Below, piece by piece: positions 27,120 to 40,035 of a stretch of DNA of 64,000 nucleotides (its first letter is position 1; every line of letters starts with the position of its first letter). The notes beneath the pieces were generated by a model that saw only the letters and a list, made by a program, of their open reading frames with translations, was not told the DNA's origin and ran no database searches. The stretch lies in NCBI GenBank assembly GCA_013396755.1, contig VWZF01000445.1, forward strand, positions 1,441,134 to 1,505,133, read 5' to 3'. This stretch comes from Sclerurus mexicanus. Its lineage: Eukaryota > Chordata > Aves > Passeriformes > Furnariidae. The position numbers and the translations under genes were made by a program.

Positions 27120-27300
27120 GATTTCAAAATATTTTATAAGAGCATATTAAGTGATTGATAAATTACACCTAATAACACCCCAGAAGGTAGCACAGTTAGA
27201 TAAACATAGAAAATTTAATTGTCCAAGGTCACATAGCAAGTGATTAGTAAAACCAGAGCAAGCACCTAAGGAGTCCTAACTATGGTTCCTGCTATTTGCT
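27120..27300 (+). repeat. Old MIR-like SINE remnant
   Basis: The segment follows the order of a MIR-type SINE 3' half: a CACCCCAGAAGGTAGCACAG segment, then A-rich sequence, then TGTCCAAGGTCACATAGCAA, AGTGATTAGTAAAACCAGAG and a trailing CCTAACTATGGTTCCTGC. The CCAAGGTCACATAGCAAGT core is the most diagnostic part. It is strongly diverged, as expected for an insertion that predates the bird lineage. Subfamily and exact ends are uncertain. Confidence 0.55.
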
Positions 27301-30300
27301 CTATGAAATATGTCAAGCCTGATTTGCATTTGTCTTCATCTTTGTGTAATTATTTACTGCAGTGCAAGACAAGTGTAAAACAGGAGTAAAATTGGTGCCA
27401 AAACAAAAGAGCACATGTGTGAAAGGATGAACAAGGGAGAAGGCAATGCAGAATCCCTAAATTCTTGCCCATCATGACTAACTTCTCCCTGGTTCATTAA
27501 CTCTCGTGTTTGCCTACCAACTCAAATGATAAATTTAATAGTGCTCTGTTGACAAAAGGGTTGGCTAGTTATCATTTTGCTGATATATGATTCTGCAGCA
27601 AATTAAATCATTATAGATGTACTCTAGGTGTCATACCACATTTTTTTTTTGTTTTTTCAGCAATGATATGTAGGAAGAATTAGAATTCAGATTTTTTTTT
27701 AGTGTGTTGTATATCAGGTGGGTAAAATCTGGCATTTAAAATTAACAGAATTCTCTTAAGCATAGAATTATATTCTATACATACATATGTGAAATCTCAC
27801 ATCTTGTTGCACAGGCCTCACTTGAGATTTGTATCATGCCAGACAATATTAAATCCAACTTCATTTGAACAAATTATAGAAAGAGTAAGGTAACATATTA
27901 AAATACTTCTCACTGAAATACAGAGCTATTAATTTAGCTAACTGTTTCTCATAACATTACCCTTTCCTGTTACCAGGTAGCTAACACTTCAGAACACACT
28001 CAGTAGTGACTAACAAATATGTTAAAGTATGGGAGAGGTTAAGAGACAGCCACTAGGCCCACTGTATTTTGGATTCATCTTATGCAGAAATTAACTAGAA
28101 ATTTTATATTGGAAATATTTTTCAGTGGATAATGCATATCCCACATAATAAAATACTGGTGGGGAGGAGGATATCTGATGATACTTTTTGTTTTCACTAA
28201 CCACAAGAACTTTTAACAGTATCCCCATTCAGATGTAAATATTTTATTTTGACACAAAATGCTTATGTTTTGTAGCAGTTTGGCTGCATTTTGCTGTTAG
28301 GACACATTTCCCTGTTGTGAGCTATAGGTCCATGTCCACCTTTGGCTGGGCCAATTTTCCTGAGCAGCCTCACCTTCACTGTTAAAAAACAGCCTTCTCC
28401 CACTACTTGCATTTGGCTCCAGCTGGGGTGAATGACAGTAACACTGTCAGCAGCCAAAAAAAAATTTATAAAAAATGTAATTCAGAAACTGTATTATATG
28501 CCCATTTCATTGTCTTCCTATCAGAATTTATTTTAAAAAATTTTGATAATTTGTCTTTTTTTTTTCTTGATGGGATATAAGTTAATGTTAGAGAAAAAAC
28601 CTCCAATTTTCATCCAGGTCTAACATTACATCTCCCAAACATGAAATCAAAAAAGAAACACAAATTATTCTTTTTTTTTTAAAGAAAAGAGCCAGCACAC
28701 AGAACAAAATAGGCATTTTTTAAAATTACAAAACCATAAAAAACAGTGCAAGTCACTTTTAAATTAACAGCATCACTAGCTCATTCTGCTGAACATGGTA
28801 TTTAAAAAATCTGTTTTTTAAGCATAAATGGTAAGATACCAGGTTAAGTGTTTTGACAGTGATTCTTTGACTAAAGTGCTTTTTGTGGTACCGTCCATCC
28901 AAAGACCTCACAGCAATTTTCCAGCACTGATGCGCTAACTCCCTTGACATTGACAAATACACTGTTGTTCTGTTTAGCAGTTATGGGAGCTGAGTCACAG
29001 AATATAAAATCTGTCACAGGAGGCCTTACAAGAAGCCAAAGTTTTCTAGATGTCTTGGTTCTGCAATTCAACAAGCAGGCAATTTCCTCCACCCTGTGGG
29101 TGCCCAGTTCAAACTCCCCAGTTTTACATTCAGCAGCGTGGATCCCATATGTCCCTCCTTGCCCCCTCTGTGACACGGACTTTTTCTGTAGCCCCCAACA
29201 CCACTGCCTTGTCAACACCTCCAGCCTAAATATCCCAAATAAAGGATGCCTGGCCACAGTTCTGGAAAGGTCTAGATGGAGGACTTTATGTGCTCTGCTT
29301 GAAAGTCACCCTCAGCTGCAGACCTACTCTACGACCTCACTGTTGCATCACTACAGCTGGTGCCTCTTCCCAAGCTTTTGTGTTTTGCTCCACATGTTTA
29401 TTACATTCAGTTTACTCCTAAAGCATCTCCCTCACCTCTCTCCAATTGCCACACAAGTTGTTTGGAGAGGGGGTGGGAAGGTGAGGACAGGGAGGAAGAA
29501 GAAAGGCTGCAGTTAAATGAACCTGAGATGCAGTCACACTACAGTGAGAAATGGGTTTATCTTTGCTTTCCCCACCTCCCTTCCTCTCCTCCCTCACATC
29601 TATTTGCCTGCTTACAGTCTTCATTTCTCTCACAAAGGTTTGATAACACTTTCTCAGGGCAAGAAGAGGAACCACATTTGGCAGGAATGAGAGGTGCAGT
29701 GGCTTGCAGTCCTCTCTCCGCCCACCTCCAGGCCATGGCTGCTCCCCCGGTGCCCCACCCAGGGTCCTCCCCAGGCACGGGCTGCACCATTGCTCCTGTA
29801 CGTCAGGAGTCTTGTGTGTTTGGGATCACATGGGAAATGCAAACTAAAGAAGCGAGCCCTTCAACTTGGCCAAGATAGGATTGCTATGACAGAACCTTGA
29901 AAATTTCAAATGCAGTTTTCAATGTTTAACCTTTTAAAATGGCACCAGCATTGCACCACAATTAGTTTTTAATCTATCCCTGCTTAAATACATGTATCTT
30001 TGTCCCAGGTGTTATATTTGCTGTAGAAGATGTCTTATGATTGCCTGCTACTACAGCATTACATATCTGCAATACATTCCAGGATGTAGGTAAGATCATT
30101 AAATAGCAACACATCAAGCAATTTGCATCTGGCCACCAACCGTGTGTGTACACAAGCTACTTGCACCTTGTCTGAGGTAATACTGGTTTGCATATACCAC
30201 AATTAGGCAATAATCACACTGAATAATAACCAGAATTCCCAGTACAGCACATTAATCTCAGGGAAGATGAGAGCGACCAGGGTTAAAAAAAAGACACCAA

Positions 30301-32529
30301 GATCAAAAGGCCTTGCTTATGCTGGCATCAGAGGCTGCCAGATGAGCACTACAATGACCCCAAAAAGTACAACCAACTAAACTTACTGTTGATTCTTGTA
30401 AACAATGTACAATCAGTAAAACCCCATTGGAGATGTGTTTGGAGCATGTAGGGAAATGGGGAGAAAGAAAGCCTCACATTAGGTGAATCTTCCTGGGACA
30501 TGCCTTCTTTTCCACAAAGGCAGCTAGAAGTGTTGGAAGCTAACCGTGGAACAGCCCTTCATACCAGAAAAACATATAGCAAAACAATGTTTCTATCCCC
30601 CTTATTGAAAAGAAACCTCAAACTGAAGCACAAACCAGGGCTCTCCCTCAAGGCTTCCTAGCAGGACAGTGGGAGCTCCTCTTCTCTTGCTCAGTTTAGC
30701 AAAACCATGCAGGAAAGGGAGGTAGTAATCCCCTGGCGACCTTTCACTTAACACTTCTCTGAGAGGCAATAATTCCTGTGTGCCACAGGAACCAGAGTAA
30801 TGGAAGCAGGCTCTGTCTCAGAGAAGTGTGTTCATGTATTTGCAGCACATAAAATCCATTATTATGAGCTTAATCCAAGTTTTGATGAAAGCACTATAAA
30901 GCTCTTACAAGGCCTTTGTGACATTAGGCACTTTCACTTCAGAGCTGGTTTTGTTTGGCAACCTTAAACACTGAGAGGCTCCAAACAAAAGGAAACCTGG
31001 GCCTGACCCAGGGATGAGATATGCAGATGGATTTCCAGAAACTGAGAGTAAGTAAGCCACATCCTCCATCCCTTCCCTTCAAGGTGAGAACAGCAGTTGT
31101 GGCTTCAGTAAATAAGCCAACATGAGCACATAGACACAAACCCAAAAGTAATAAAGGCTCACACAGGAGCTTTTCTAAATGAAGGCTGTATCATGAGTTT
31201 CAGTTGCTAATCCACAACAGAAAGCTGGGAGCATAAAAACTGGGGAATTGACCCCCATCCCTTCCTTTTTTGGTACACTTATTCCCTCCCCAGACATCCC
31301 TTGGCTCATTCAGCTTGTAGGCACAGGTTGTCTTCAGCTTCTTTGTACACTTAACATGAAGTTTTCTTCCAAGCTGATTTCTCTTCACCATCAATAACAG
31401 CAGTGTTTACTGCAGTCCACATGCTAACATATTCCTACACATTTTAAAGGGCTGATGTGGACTGATGTGTTTCATGAAGAGATAGAGAAAACAAGAAAAA
31501 GCAGGAAAATGGGGCTAACTAGGGTTGAAAGTGTTAGAATATCAGTATGAAACCGTACCTGTAAATGATGGCCTTTGCTATTTTTAGCTATCATTTCAGA
31601 AACAGCCGTAATGATGGATACCACCTTTCTACCTTGATGACTTGCTGGCAGCTGCTTCCCTTGTCCTTGTGGCTTTGCCACTGCTGTACAAGTAGGAGAG
31701 TTTCCACAAGCAGACAAGGAAAGCAGAGCAGCTCTGCATGGGACTGTGCCCAGTGATTTAGCCGTGGAGCTGTCACTCATTTTGCTGTGTTGCTGTAGAG
31801 AAGCTAATTAGCCCCACTGAGAGTCAGGCTTTATTAGCCTCAGTGCATGTTTGTTAACCTTGTCTTACCATCAGGGACAACGCTTGGCCAGCACAGGACA
31901 AGGGTCTTTGCACCAGGTGCCTGCACATAGATGTGCCACATGTTCTGGGTCTGTCCCTGGTGCAGTGTGCTGCCCCAGTTTCCCTAGTGCAGTGGCCAGG
32001 TGGGGAAAGTGGGGGCATGCTTCACCCTGCTCCCTATTTCTTTCCGCTCTTTCTTCTCCCATGTGCAAGCATGGGGGAGGGCATGACAAGTTCAGCAGAA
32101 ACAACATTCTGCCCTATAGCTGCTGCCTACCGTAAGAGTAACCATATACACTTGTATTACAACAGTGGTGCTACTTCAAGTTTGGGACTAAGCAGAGGCT
32201 TACACTCATTAAACACTGCCAAGTATTTTGCACCCACACTTCTGTTACTCCAGCTGCAGTTTAGACCCAAAGTGCCAGTGTTACTTCCTACAAGAAGGGC
32301 TGAGGATACCTGGTGACAGACCATGCTTTGAGGCATCTTGCCTTGAACTTGCCTCTTCACACCGGATGCAGGAGACTACATGACCATGGCAAGGCACCAA
32401 AGGTGTTCAAACTTGCAGAATTGCTCAGAGGCTGCAAGTCCTCTGCTGTGAAGCAAGTGTGGAAGTGACTGGACAGTGTGTATGTGCATGGAGATTCAGT
32501 TGGATGATGTCTGTAGGCTTCCACTTAGC

Positions 32530-32700
32530 CTTACCCTACAAAGGGGGGAAAGAAAATAATACTCTTATTCTGAAGAGAAGAAAATAAGGGAGACAATTTG
32601 GTCACAACCACACAGAGTAACTGTGCCAGAGGTGGTAATCAAGGCTGCTTTGAGTGCTTGCTTTCCTCCTGTATTACAAGCCCAGCCTTCCTGCTCTATG
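32530..32700 (+). repeat. Possible MIR-like SINE remnant
   Basis: The order resembles the 3' half of MIR: a GAAAATAAGGGAGACAATTT segment, GGTCACAACCACACAGAGTA, then CCAGAGGTGGTAATCAAGG and a pyrimidine-rich end. The match is weaker than at 27.2 or 39.1 kb. Confidence 0.35.
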
Positions 32701-35029
32701 CATCTTTTCAGTTATTACTGAGAATATGAATTCAGGTTGTGCATCATCTTTAATAGAAATGGTGTTAGGCCATGTCTCAGATGACCCAGGGCATTGAAAT
32801 GAGTTTCTTTAGGCCCTTTGGCTGCACCCCATGAGCTCATTTCACTTGCAGAGGATTTCTGGAGTCTGTTGCCCTTCTGTACTGAAACAGCTGTGCAGAT
32901 CAGGACCTGGCCACAAAATGCTCTCCATGGCACCTTAAGCCTACAGGTCTGCCCATGGTCTGCCTTCTCCAGCCATCCCTGGGCTCGAACAAGCACATCT
33001 CTGCAGTGTCTCTAACAGGCACACACTGTCTCTATGGCAATGAGAGACAGGAAATGCCTAAGAAAGATGCTGCAGAAAGGACTGTCTGGCACCAGGAGGA
33101 GACACCAGAATGTGCAGAAGACCAGAGGGAAACACTCCCTGCAGGCTTAGGAAAGTGATGTGACCGTGGGATGACAATGTGACCCACAGGAGGATAGCAA
33201 TAAGTGTCAGTTTTCCTCAAGCCAGGTTTTCCTTGCCACTTATGTTTTCATTACCTTTTATTTATAATGTATTAAATTTTAACTACACAGTACTATAAAA
33301 AGTGCTTACTGCACACCACCCAGCTGGATCCTTGTCTGGCTCCTGTAAACTATGAAATGTAACCTTTCCAGTTTCCTAGCGAAGAGCTGCACTGCCTGTT
33401 ACGTACATTGTTGCAGCACAGGAAGGTGTATTACGAAATAACAAGTACTGCATAAGAGTACTTTCAGGTGCTCTCTGTATTTGTGTCAAGTTTTTCCCCT
33501 CTTCAGAAGAACTGCAGTTAAAAGGCATCACATTAGCATAAAAAACATATTTGAGTAAAAACATACCTACTATTGTAACTGATTATTCAGAACAGGAAAG
33601 GAAAGAAAGTAAAACCTTCTAATTTGATCTTCCCTATTTATTGTTTGTTTCCTTTTTAATACTTCATTCAGACAAGAACAATTAAATGGCCTTGTCAGGC
33701 TCTGCCTCTGTTTATAGCTACCTTTCAGTTCTCAGGTACTAGTGCCTTCTTGTCTCATATACAGGAACAAGGGAAGTTTGCTTAAAAATGCACGTTTTAA
33801 TTTTGTCAGAATTTGACATGTCACTAGAGAAAGTGCAATAAAAGTCTCCAAGCTTTTGCTTCTGCTATAAATTAAACTACTGATCATGATCAAGACACTA
33901 TGACAGGGATTATTAGTCATATTAATTGTTACAATTCATATTCACAAATTGGTTTTAATCCTGCGTGTACCTATCTGTTTTCAAAATTCAACCAAAACAG
34001 AAAAGCCACTTCTATATTTAAAAACTTAAAAGAAGTTATATACACAAGCTGCTGCAGTTTGCCTCTATAATTTCAGGGGGCAAATTAAGGAACAGTGCAA
34101 ATTTTTACTTACACCAAATTAAGTAAGAAGCAATGCAGCGTGTATTTGCAGGCTTATTCATCTGTGCTGTATCCATGCTGCATGCTCTTTCACAACCACC
34201 TATTCTCTACAAGCAGATAAGAGTGAAGGGCAAAATGAGAGGGATGAAATACTTGGACAAGAAGTATATGATTCTGAAGTCACTCGACAAATCAATATAT
34301 AAGTAATATATTCAAATTCCATATGTTTGTATAAACAAAAGATCATGACATATATAAATCTGAATATGGTATATGGAACTTTTTCTGAAATTACTCCATG
34401 AGAACATATATTGCTGCCCTACTGCTGTGGTTTTCAAAACCCACATCTTTTCTAAAAGAGAAAATGTCTGCACCTAGCAGATTCTAACTTTGTGTGGGTG
34501 TGTAACCAACTTGGTTACCAAAGAAACTAGTTCATGTTCTACACCACTTAAAACTAATATTACTATTAGATTAAATAATTTGAAGGAGAGGAAGGAAGGG
34601 GAAAGAAAAAAAAATTACTGCACTGCAGATTTGTAACAACCAATTAATGGCCAGGGAGAGAAATGCCATAGCCTCTGTCACAAAATTTTCAGTCTCCCTA
34701 CACCGACCAAACAAGCCTTTGCTTTCAATGCAAATATTTCAGACCCAAGCCTACACTGCTGTGTTCACGCACCACTGCGCTGCCTACACGACGTGTTTTC
34801 TGCATAAGTGAAGGAAAGTTGCAGACATCTTGTACTGTTGCCAAGACACTCTGCCACTTGCTCAGAGACACTCTGCTGTTGCTGCCGCTGCTGCTCGGGA
34901 ATCCTCTGACTCCCCATACTCCAGTGCCGTACTTGGGCACTCCTCTGCTGCTTGCACCTTCCGCTTTGCTTTTCCATGGCATTGAATTTGCCTTTCTTCT
35001 CTGCAGCAGCATCCACCTGCACCTGGGAG

Positions 35030-35061
35030 GCGAACAAAACCCCAAAGAGCAGAACCTTACC
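35030..35061 (-). other. Candidate minus-strand splice donor beside CpG island
   Basis: On the minus strand the sequence reads GAAGTG|GTAAGGTTCT, with the donor GT at 35060-35059 and the putative exon ending at 35061. The GTAAGG context is a good match to the vertebrate donor consensus. It lies 150-400 bp downstream of the CpG island in that orientation, the layout expected for a first exon of an antisense non-coding RNA. No acceptor or transcript evidence is available. Confidence 0.25.
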
Positions 35062-35204
35062 ACTTCTTTGGGGAAGGTTATATGGTATTATTTCACATTC
35101 GAGATGCTGGCAGGGTAACACCCATATGCTTTATGCAGCCTCACGCCAGCACCGCCAGCTGCTTTTTTTCAGAGATTTAGGCTGGTTTTCCCAAAATGTC
35201 ACAC

Positions 35205-35480
35205 CAGTCCTGTGGGTCCCTGCCCATCTCCGCGGAGCCGTCCCCGGGCAGCGCTGCCCGACCCAACATCGCCGCCCCGCGGCCCCGCTGCCCTCCGCGG
35301 GCTCCTCGCCCTCCATCCCTCCCTCCTCCCTCCCTCCCTCCCTCCTCCCGCCGCCCCTTCCTCGCCTTTCCATCTCCCCTCGGAGCGCAAGGCGCGGCGC
35401 TGCCCTCTGTCCGTGGGGAAGGCGGCGGAGGAGGCGGCGGGAGCTCACAGGGGGCCTGAGGGGAGGGGAACAGGGAAACC
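35205..35480. promoter_or_regulatory. CpG island, candidate distal promoter
   Basis: This is a compact GC-rich block with many CpGs (for example CCGCGGAGCCG, ATCGCCGCCCCGCGG, AAGGCGCGGCGCTG and GAAGGCGGCGGAGGAGGCGG), in sharp contrast to AT-rich flanks. It contains a polypyrimidine tract at 35310-35350. CpG islands in birds usually mark promoters (established knowledge), yet no protein-coding exon is recognisable here. The long open frames that cross it on both strands are what GC-rich DNA produces by chance. It lies about 11 kb upstream of PTCHD1 exon 1. It could be an alternative upstream PTCHD1 promoter, or the start of an antisense lncRNA as known at the mammalian locus. Direction is not determined. 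Confidence 0.6.
35310..35350. repeat. Polypyrimidine (CCCTC-type) tract in the CpG island
   Basis: Near-pure C/T on the + strand is built of CCCTCC/CCTCCC units, so the opposite strand is near-pure purine. Such tracts can adopt triplex structures and are common in promoter CpG islands. Confidence 0.85.
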
Positions 35481-38400
35481 GAGGACAGAGCAAGGAGGAG
35501 CAGAAAACTCAGGATCTGATACGGACACAACTATGCCTTGTGCAGCAGCCAGGCAGAAAGCGGGGATGTGGCCCCGCCACGGGGATAGGATTTGGCCGAG
35601 CGCATCCCCAGAGAGCCAGCGAGTCCCTTGGTAGTCTCTTTCCAAAAAACTGGAGACAAGGGGAACCCACAACATCTCAGTCGGTGTAAATGGAAGGCGC
35701 CGTTTTCCTCACAATAACTACTCGACTTTCCCCCCCCCACCCCAGGTTATTCTCTGTTTATACCCTGTGGCTTATGCATCAGCGGGCTGGTGGCATCCCC
35801 AGTGAACGCTGAAAGCAGCAGAGCCTCAGAAATAGCAAATTGCTAAAGAAGAAATTATAAGCTTTACCAAGAGATGCTGGAGTTTAGCAGTCACTCTCAA
35901 CCCTGAACTCCACCTTACTGAAGGTTTCCCTTTTTCATTACTTTTTTCTCCCACCTCATGAGCTTGATTGTGCCAAAGCCTGGCCACTCTTCATATCCTG
36001 CTCCCTTTCCTCTATCAAGCTGCAGCCAGTTTCACCTCTGTCCGGGCCATTCCATGCCTTCTGGACCTCTGGCTACAGATCAGTGACCCAGGGATTAGTG
36101 TAACTTATCTTGATTTTCTCTTTCACTCAGAGGATCTCCCAGCCCTGACAAGAAGACAGATAACAAATTTCAGAAGCCAAAGCTGAATTCACCCACACCT
36201 TACTGCAGCTCTTCTCCACTCAAGCCCTTTCCTCCCATACTTTGACCCAGACAAAATTGTGCCTCCCAGCTCTCCAGTATCAGAGTTCTCAGGCAGCCAG
36301 ACGCAGCAGTGAGAGGCAAGGACAAAGTCTGATTTGAAAGAGGGTATACAGCTACGTAACTCATGAGTCTTTTCTTTAAATCATCTTTCCTCTTTGTTCC
36401 AGTCACAGCTACATTCCAGCACCTACAGCAAATGACACGGGGTGTGGTCTCCAGGGAACAGACTCATTCCATACGCAACTCTTGATTCCTTCCTTAATTG
36501 ATCCTGGGCAGCTAAAAAGGAATGGCTTAATCCAAAAAAAGAAAAAAAAAAAGGTGGTGTGTTACTGTATAAGTAAAATGTATGCTCACACTGAGGCTAA
36601 ATTAAGGTCGTATTGGCATCTCAAAGTAGGTGTTTCTGAACATTTCAGTGCCTGACTCTGCAACATGAATGCTCTTCAATATATATCTGTATATAAAGTC
36701 TGGAATATGGCTGGGGGGCTGTTTTTAAAGCATATGGCTTCCCATCTCCCACATGAATTCCTGAATGCAGTATAATCTCAGAAGATGCATTGGCAGATCT
36801 GAAGTCTTAATACACAGACTTTGACCTCACAAGCCAAGAAGGAAACTTTTCAAGGGACAATAAAACACTCTCCTTACTATGATTGTCACTATTTTTCTCT
36901 GGCAACAGAAGAGACACAGAAATACAAAGAGCAGTGATGTGTGGTGGTGGTGGTGAAAGACACATCTACCTGTTCATTTTCCACTGCTTTAAGTAATATA
37001 TTCCTCAAGACTGGGATTCATTCTCTTACTGTTATATCCCACCCACTGGTCCCTGTTCCCCTCTGCACCATTATTCTCCATCAGCTTCCCAAGACTTCTG
37101 TATCTTCATGCACCTCTGTTCCTCTCCACTCCAGTCAGACTAATTCACCTTCCATGAAAACAGAGGAGGATGCATTAAAAAAACCCAAAACCCCCAGAAA
37201 ACAATCTCCCTGAACTTAGCAGAATTGCCAGGGACCAGAGCAGCCCCTGGCTTCCAAGAAAAGCAATTGCAAAGCCCCAAACTGAGCATATAGTGTGGTT
37301 TAAGCAGCCATCTCTCAGGAACCATCTGCTAAGCATCTGCAAATAGTGACTTTTGAGATTATTATGATTCACTGAATTTGGGAAGAATTTTACAGGAACA
37401 GCAAGAGTAAGTACTACTGTGACATGAATATTACAGAATATTGAAACACTGGGTTTAGTTTTAGGAATAGCATTCATCTCCCATGAACCAAAATGTAACC
37501 TTGCAGCAGTCTTGAGAAAAAAAAATATTCTTAATGATTTTCTCAAATGTACAGTAAATTTCATTGAAATATACAACAGTCTTTCCTTGTATGATATTCT
37601 CATGAGTCAAAATAAAGTGTGTGCTTTCAGGTGCTAAGCCAAACAATTAGTATTATACACAAACCAGAATATACCCTGAGTTCTGATCAGAGGCAAGGTG
37701 ATGATTCATACTGCCATGGTCTGCACATTCAGATTTGCTGGGAAAGCCAGTGTACAGCTTGATAAGGGGTTTTGATCCAAAAATAGGCATGCATGCGATT
37801 TTAAACATTTGCCTTAGAAAATTAGGTTTTGACACTCTGCTTTAATTGTGTGTCATCTAATGCTGATGGGCACTTACCCAGGTAGAACACCAGCTCCTCG
37901 ATTAAAATGTAAAGCAATGTGTAACATTTACAGTAATGTAATTCTATATTCATGAGCAGAAGGCACTGCTTGGAATGCAGCCTTCATAGAAAGCAAAACC
38001 CAAAACCCTATAAAGATCAAATGTACATCATACAGTAGGAGAATTTCCTGCTTCTCTTTGTATCTCAGGAACATCAGGAACAATAGGAAAATCAACCCAC
38101 TCCTATGAAAAGCATGTAAGAGAAAAAAGAATCCAGTGTTTTCTTATTTTGAATACACACCTGCCTAATTATCTGATAGTTCTGAACTGAAAACGTATGC
38201 CTTAAGAATAAGTGCCTTCTCTCAAATGCTGTATGCATTTCACCTGTTTGTAAAAGGTACACCTGTAACTTACTGCAGTGGGTTTCTTCTAGCACTGTAC
38301 ATTCTGTGCTTTGTCATGAAAGACTTTTAGTGCTTAAAAACAAAACCAGGCAGACAGTTGTCTTACCCTAAACACAGCACTCAAAGAAATCAGCTACTGT

Positions 38401-38999
38401 CCTGCATATTCTTTACATGACAGCATGGGGTAAGCAAGTAACAGGACATTTTTATGGGCTATTCAAATATGGTTGTGGTACGTTTTTAGTGATCACATGT
38501 TAACATAAGGGATGTATGAATGGTGAATTCCCTGCTTTATAATAATGTGGCTGTATTGTTTCATTTGTTTGTTCTGCTTCTTAAAGGCCCTAATTGCTGC
38601 TCTTCTATTTTCTCCTGATTATAGCCAGTCCCTGGCTTCATTCATGGGTATTTACAGCAATGCAGGTGAAAGATACGTTTGTGACAGACAGAAAGGACAG
38701 CAGCAGCTCAAGGCATAGCAGCATGGAGGTACATCCAAACTCTTGACAAGAACATGCCTTGTACAATTTTCTGGTGTATGTTGAGAAAGCACTGGTGCAG
38801 GGCTGTGACAATGGCCATATGGGATCCATACTTGTGGGAAGCTGAAAATGGGCTGGGGAAAGAGTAGTTAAAACTCACTTCCCGTTTACTATTCATTATA
38901 TTACTTGGCTCATGTTGACATCTAATAACAGTTGATAAAATAGAACGAAGCATAACATTAATGATCTTACAATAAGGGTTCTTTGGTCTGAATACAACT

Positions 39000-39195
39000 C
39001 TGCATTAGTATATCATACTGTATGTCATAAATGCTGTTAAATTGCTGATTATGCTCATTCCACTCCCTGTGAGAGGCAGACAATCTTTATCATCCCAGTT
39101 TTAAAGATGGGGAAACTGAGGTGAGACTAACAGTGAATTACCTACGGCAATACAGCAGTTATAGAACCTTATTCCTGCAGCTTCCAGTCTTTGGT
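39000..39195 (+). repeat. Old MIR-like SINE remnant
   Basis: The segment contains the most recognisable MIR-type core in the window: CTTTATCATCCCAGTTTTAA followed by GATGGGGAAACTGAGGTGAG, then a degraded TACCTACGGCAATACAGCAG region in place of the usual CCAAGGTCACACAGC. The order is right for the + strand. The 5' part is very diverged. Confidence 0.6.
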
Positions 39196-39774
39196 CCATC
39201 ATTGTAAGTGATGCAAAACCTCTGTCATATTGTCTAAGATCTACTCAATCTGATATCAATTCATACACGCATTCTGAAAGATCAGAGAAAAATTACAATT
39301 TCTTTTTTAAATGTCCTTTCCTGAAGGTCTCTTACTTTATAGCCAACAATACTGTCAATATGACTCAATACGCAATCTAGATGCAGGTGGAAGAACGTGA
39401 CAGAGCAGTATGAAGACGATTCTGAGTCAGAGTGTGCTGTCCCAAAGCTGTACATCTGTAATTTATATTTAGATAATTGTCTTTACTAACAGCTTTAGAG
39501 ACACAAAGCCTAGCCAAAGGCTGTAAAGGGGATGTAAGGTGGAATGTGAAGAAGTAAAGCAGGGAAGAAACAGGTCGATCAGCCCTGTCTATAGAGCTTG
39601 GCTGCTCTGCCAGAGACCTCCACCAAACCCACATTTTATCTTCTTGTACATGAGTTAGGTAGGAACTGTTCGCTGTGGTCTGTAATAAATCTCTTTGTAA
39701 CTGCAAATCACAGGCTGTTTTCCTTATACTTCATGAGATGTGGATGCATAACACCTAACCTATCCTTTGGGCAT

Positions 39775-40035
39775 ATCCTGGAGTCACAGGAAATAGTGCT
39801 GGCTGACAGGGTCCTCAAAGATACCTAGTCTATTCTTCTACACCAAAGTGGGATTAGCAATACTTATGTCACACCTTATACATTTATCCAGCTTGCTTTT
39901 AAAATCCACCAATACTGGAAAACCTGCATCCTTCCCAGGTGACCCTAGTGTTCCACATTACTATTAGAAAGGTGTTACCATTAAAAAGCTTCTTTTGTAT
40001 CTGACTTAAACATCCCTTGCTTTTATTTAAGTCTA
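39775..40035 (-). mobile_element. Old CR1 LINE 3' fragment, minus strand
   Basis: In minus-strand orientation this fits an ancient CR1 3' region. On the + strand it reads TCCTCAAAGATACCTAGTCT, ATTTATCCAGCTTGCTTTTA, AATCCACCAATACTGGAAAA, GTGTTCCACATTACTATTAG and AAAGGTGTTACCATTAAAAA. These correspond to the usual blocks for the spread of hits over the CR1 3' end. Strong divergence implies an old insertion. Confidence 0.6.

Larger units (their letters stand above)
27301..35180. other. Non-coding interval, no gene recognised
   Basis: The first part (to about 28.8 kb) is AT-rich with several T and A runs, and the next part (about 29-32 kb) is closer to average GC. The longest open frame, 190 codons at 28944-29516 on the + strand, has no recognisable domain and low-complexity composition, so I treat it as chance. 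A possible MIR-like remnant lies at 32530-32700. No RNA gene was recognised. Confidence 0.5.

Noticed and set aside
28944..29516. 190-codon open frame on the + strand
   Set aside because: It shows no recognisable domain, signal or repeat, its composition is Ser/His/Leu-rich as expected of translated non-coding DNA, and other frames overlap it. One such frame in 64 kb is within chance.
34952..35689. 245-codon open frame through the distal CpG island
   Set aside because: GC-rich DNA lacks stop codons. Open frames occur there in several phases on both strands, the peptide is Pro/Ser/Arg low complexity, and I recognise no family.
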